Below, one piece after another: positions 8,087 to 9,560 of a stretch of 9,560 nt of DNA; positions within the stretch are counted from its first letter, which is position 1, and each line of letters begins with the position of its first letter. The notes beneath the pieces were generated by a model. It saw only the letters and a program-made list of their open reading frames with translations. It was not told the origin of the DNA and made no database searches. Origin of the DNA: an uncultured Oscillospiraceae bacterium (lineage in GTDB: Bacteria; Bacillota; Clostridia; Oscillospirales; Acutalibacteraceae); assembly GCA_900549155.1 (NCBI GenBank), contig URNF01000080.1:1-9560 (forward strand), given 5' to 3'. Made by a program: the position numbers and the translations under genes.

Positions 8087-8116
8087 TTGACGGAAATCAC
8101 TTACATTTGATATAAT
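8087..8116 (+). promoter_or_regulatory. Strong sigma-A-type promoter upstream of dinD
   Basis: TTGACG (8087-8092) and TATAAT (8111-8116) are separated by 18 bases, with TGA directly before the -10 giving an extended -10. It points toward the XRE remnant and dinD. I did not see a clostridial LexA box (GAAC...GTTC type) around it, so SOS control is not supported by the sequence. Confidence 0.75.
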
Positions 8117-8140
8117 ATGAGTGAAACAAAAAGGCAAGAT

Positions 8141-8194
8141 GTGAGAATTATATTCCATAAGCGACTGAAAGATCTTAGAAAAGAAAAGGAATGA
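8141..8194 (+). pseudogene. N-terminal remnant of an XRE-type regulator, or a 17-codon leader peptide
   Basis: A frame from GTG 8141 to TGA 8192-8194 encodes V-R-I-I-F-H-K-R-L-K-D-L-R-K-E-K-E, which resembles the first helix of XRE helix-turn-helix proteins (R-L-K-E-L-R-K-E-K-G-L-T-Q). A one-base shift would give K-G-M-T-R before the similarity ends. It sits between the promoter and dinD, so the regulator that once followed the promoter seems to have been lost or replaced. No convincing ribosome-binding site precedes the GTG. Confidence 0.45.
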
Positions 8195-8206
8195 CACGGA
8201 TCATGT

Positions 8207-8227
8207 TTGCAACAGTGCTTGTTGCAA
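8207..8227 (+). promoter_or_regulatory. Inverted repeat in the dinD leader
   Basis: TTGCAAC (8207-8213) and GTTGCAA (8221-8227) are perfect 7-base arms around a 7-base spacer. The repeat ends six bases before the GGAGGA ribosome-binding site of dinD. It could be an operator for a repressor or an RNA hairpin affecting translation; the sequence does not decide. Confidence 0.5.
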
Positions 8228-8245
8228 TACTATGGAGGATGAATA

Positions 8246-9115
8246 ATGGATAAAAAGAGAGTCGGTCAAATCAAAGAACAATTCGACCTTGTGATACATA
8301 GCGACCGGGAGGCACATATTGAATTTTGGTATGCGCGTGACCTCATGCCACTTCTCGGCTATGAACGATGGGAGAACTTTGATAAGGCAATCGGGCGCGC
8401 TATCGAATCCTGTGAAACCAGTGGAATAGAAGTTTCAGACCATTTTCGTGAGGTCACGAAAATGGTTCGGTTGGGAAGCGGCTCACAGCGGGAGATTAAG
8501 GATTATATGCTTACCCGGTATGCCTGCTATTTGATTGCCCAAAACGGTGATCCGAAAAAAGAAGAAATTGCATTTGCACAGAGCTATTTTGCTGTGCAGA
8601 CACGAAAACAGGAATTGATTGAAGAACGCATTTCTCTGATTGAGCGCACAGAAGCCAGAAGCAGACTGCGGGAATCCGAAAAACGGCTTTCACAGAACAT
8701 TTATGAGCGCGGTGTGGACGACGCCGGGTTTGGTCGCATTCGCTCGAAGGGTGATCGGGCGCTGTTTGGCGGTCACACGACGCAAGAGATGAAGGAACGC
8801 CTGGGGGTAAAAGATAACCGCCCGTTGGCTGATTTTCTGCCGACGCTCTCTATTGCCGCAAAGAACCTGGCAGCAGAAATGACCAACTACAATGTGGAGG
8901 AAAAGGATCTTCAAGGAGAATATGCCATTACCGGTGAACACGTGCAAAACAATCGATCTGTTCGAGATATGCTTGGACAGCGCGGCATTCATCCGGAGAA
9001 TTTGCCTGCTGCAGAGGACATTAAAAAATTGGAGCGGCGCGTAAAATCTCAGGAGAAGAAACTGGCTGCGCAGTCCGGAAAACTCCCCTGTGAAAGCGAA
9101 AAAAACAATGGCTGA
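8246..9115 (+). CDS. dinD: DinD-like DNA damage-inducible protein D
   Basis: E. coli DinD is an SOS-induced protein reported to antagonise RecA filaments; the role here is inferred from family only. The 289 residues run closely parallel to E. coli DinD (about 274). A Bro-N/KilA-type N-terminal region has W-Y-A-R-D-L-M-P-L-L-G-Y at 28-39. It is followed by the conserved D-Y-M-L-T-R-Y-A-C-Y-L-I-A-Q-N-G-D-P at 86-103, Y-F-A-V-Q-T-R-K-Q-E-L at 114-124, a charged stretch at 125-150, and L-F-G-G at 173-176. The C-terminus is coiled-coil-like and lysine-rich (about 256-275). The start is ATG 8246 with GGAGGA just upstream. The gene is clearly AT-richer, with more A/T-ending codons, than gyrA, mnmG or noc, which suggests acquisition from elsewhere. 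It has its own promoter and a shared terminator. Confidence 0.9.
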   Translation: MDKKRVGQIKEQFDLVIHSDREAHIEFWYARDLMPLLGYERWENFDKAIGRAIESCETSGIEVSDHFREVTKMVRLGSGSQREIKDYMLTRYACYLIAQNGDPKKEEIAFAQSYFAVQTRKQELIEERISLIERTEARSRLRESEKRLSQNIYERGVDDAGFGRIRSKGDRALFGGHTTQEMKERLGVKDNRPLADFLPTLSIAAKNLAAEMTNYNVEEKDLQGEYAITGEHVQNNRSVRDMLGQRGIHPENLPAAEDIKKLERRVKSQEKKLAAQSGKLPCESEKNNG

Positions 9116-9223
9116 CAAACGAAACAAACTTGGTGCGACAAGGATGATCCATTCGGGCAGAGCCATGCTTGTTGATTGAAAACACAGAGCATACCGATAT
9201 CGCCGTCAACCCGGATTCAGACA

Positions 9224-9265
9224 GACAAAACCCCGACACTCCGTTTGGAGCGTCGGGGTTTTGTC
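9224..9265. terminator. Two-way terminator between dinD and the XRE gene
   Basis: GACAAAACCCCGAC (9224-9237) pairs with GTCGGGGTTTTGTC (9252-9265). One A/C mismatch follows, then CTCC (9239-9242) with GGAG (9247-9250) around the loop GTTT. Both outward arms end in T-rich runs on the relevant strand. The right edge overlaps the stop codon of the minus-strand XRE gene. Bases 9116-9223, between dinD and this hairpin, hold nothing I recognise. Confidence 0.9.
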
Positions 9266-9500
9266 ATAGATCTCTGAAAAACTCGTCATAGCTGCAGCCG
9301 TACAGCTCGCGCAGGGCTATGAGCACGCCGGCGCGGATGTTCAGTTCGCCCGACTCATATTTTTCATAGGTGGTTCTGCCGATGTCGCAGCCTTTGAGCT
9401 GCAGGGAGGCGCACAATTTTTCCTGCGATAAATTTTGTTTGTTACGCAGGCGGCGCAGATTATCGCCCATGCACCGATCCCGTCGAATCTTTTGTTCCAT
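9264..9500 (-). CDS. Small XRE-family (Cro/CI-type) helix-turn-helix regulator
   Basis: The protein of 78 residues is essentially one HTH_3 domain: G-D-N-L-R-R-L-R-N-K-Q-N-L-S-Q-E-K-L at 12-29, then L-Q-L-K-G-C-D-I-G-R-T-T-Y-E-K-Y-E-S-G at 33-51 and L-N-I-R-A-G-V-L-I-A-L-R-E-L-Y-G at 53-68. This resembles short stand-alone clostridial regulators that continue with a Y-D-E-F-F end. The start is ATG 9498-9500; no strong ribosome-binding site precedes it, and an internal ATG at 9468-9470 is the alternative. Its target is unknown. It converges with dinD and shares its terminator. Base composition is like the host genes rather than dinD. Bases 9501-9560 show nothing recognisable. Confidence 0.85.
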   Translation of the reverse strand: MEQKIRRDRCMGDNLRRLRNKQNLSQEKLCASLQLKGCDIGRTTYEKYESGELNIRAGVLIALRELYGCSYDEFFRDL

Positions 9501-9560
9501 AGGAGCTTACTGCAGCACCGTCTGGCTTGCGAGAGTGGCGGACGTGAGGCAGATATAGGT

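Overview
This window looks like the chromosomal origin neighbourhood of a GC-rich, anaerobic, low-copy-parS Firmicute, most likely a gut member of the Oscillospirales (clostridial cluster IV type). The reasons are the gene order (gyrA, mnmG, rsmG, noc/parB), the style of the GyrA, MnmG and Noc proteins, a glycyl-radical-activase remnant, and a clostridial-style XRE regulator. The genus assignment is an inference; no rRNA is present to fix it.

Layout. Bases 1-2220 hold the 3' part of gyrA (+), entering the window just upstream of the catalytic tyrosine and ending in an unusual tail encoded by 9-bp DNA repeats. A strong two-way terminator (2224-2256) separates it from a membrane-anchored polysaccharide deacetylase on the minus strand (2283-3128). 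A 389-bp gap between divergent genes (3129-3517) contains a hairpin with competing folds and a cluster of DnaA-box-like 9-mers with an inverted repeat. It is a candidate replication origin or DnaA-binding region. Then mnmG (3518-5419) and rsmG (5412-6134) form an overlapping operon, followed by a 30-bp perfect palindrome and a noc/parB-family gene (6240-7052).

Two identical 16-bp parS-like sites lie inside the 3' end of mnmG, one at its very end. Both are read in the same frame as V-S-H-E-T, and both are about 1-2 kb from the noc/parB gene whose product would be expected to bind them. No parA follows. With the candidate DnaA boxes, the change in G/C strand bias around 2.2-3.5 kb, and gyrA plus mnmG as flanks, this part reads as an origin plus segregation/occlusion locus.

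The right part (7053-9560) is accessory and disturbed. A terminator (7083-7110) is followed by the 3' portion of a glycyl-radical-enzyme activase on the minus strand and the 3' portion of an AraC-type regulator on the plus strand. Both have lost their 5' ends at the same point near 7740-7750, as if one deletion had removed the space between two divergent genes and the start of each. After the AraC stop the base composition becomes AT-richer, and a strong promoter, a 17-codon XRE-regulator remnant and an intact dinD-like gene (8246-9115) follow, probably acquired DNA. A two-way terminator (9224-9265) and a small XRE regulator (9264-9500, minus) close the window. I saw no tRNA, rRNA, CRISPR array or transposase.
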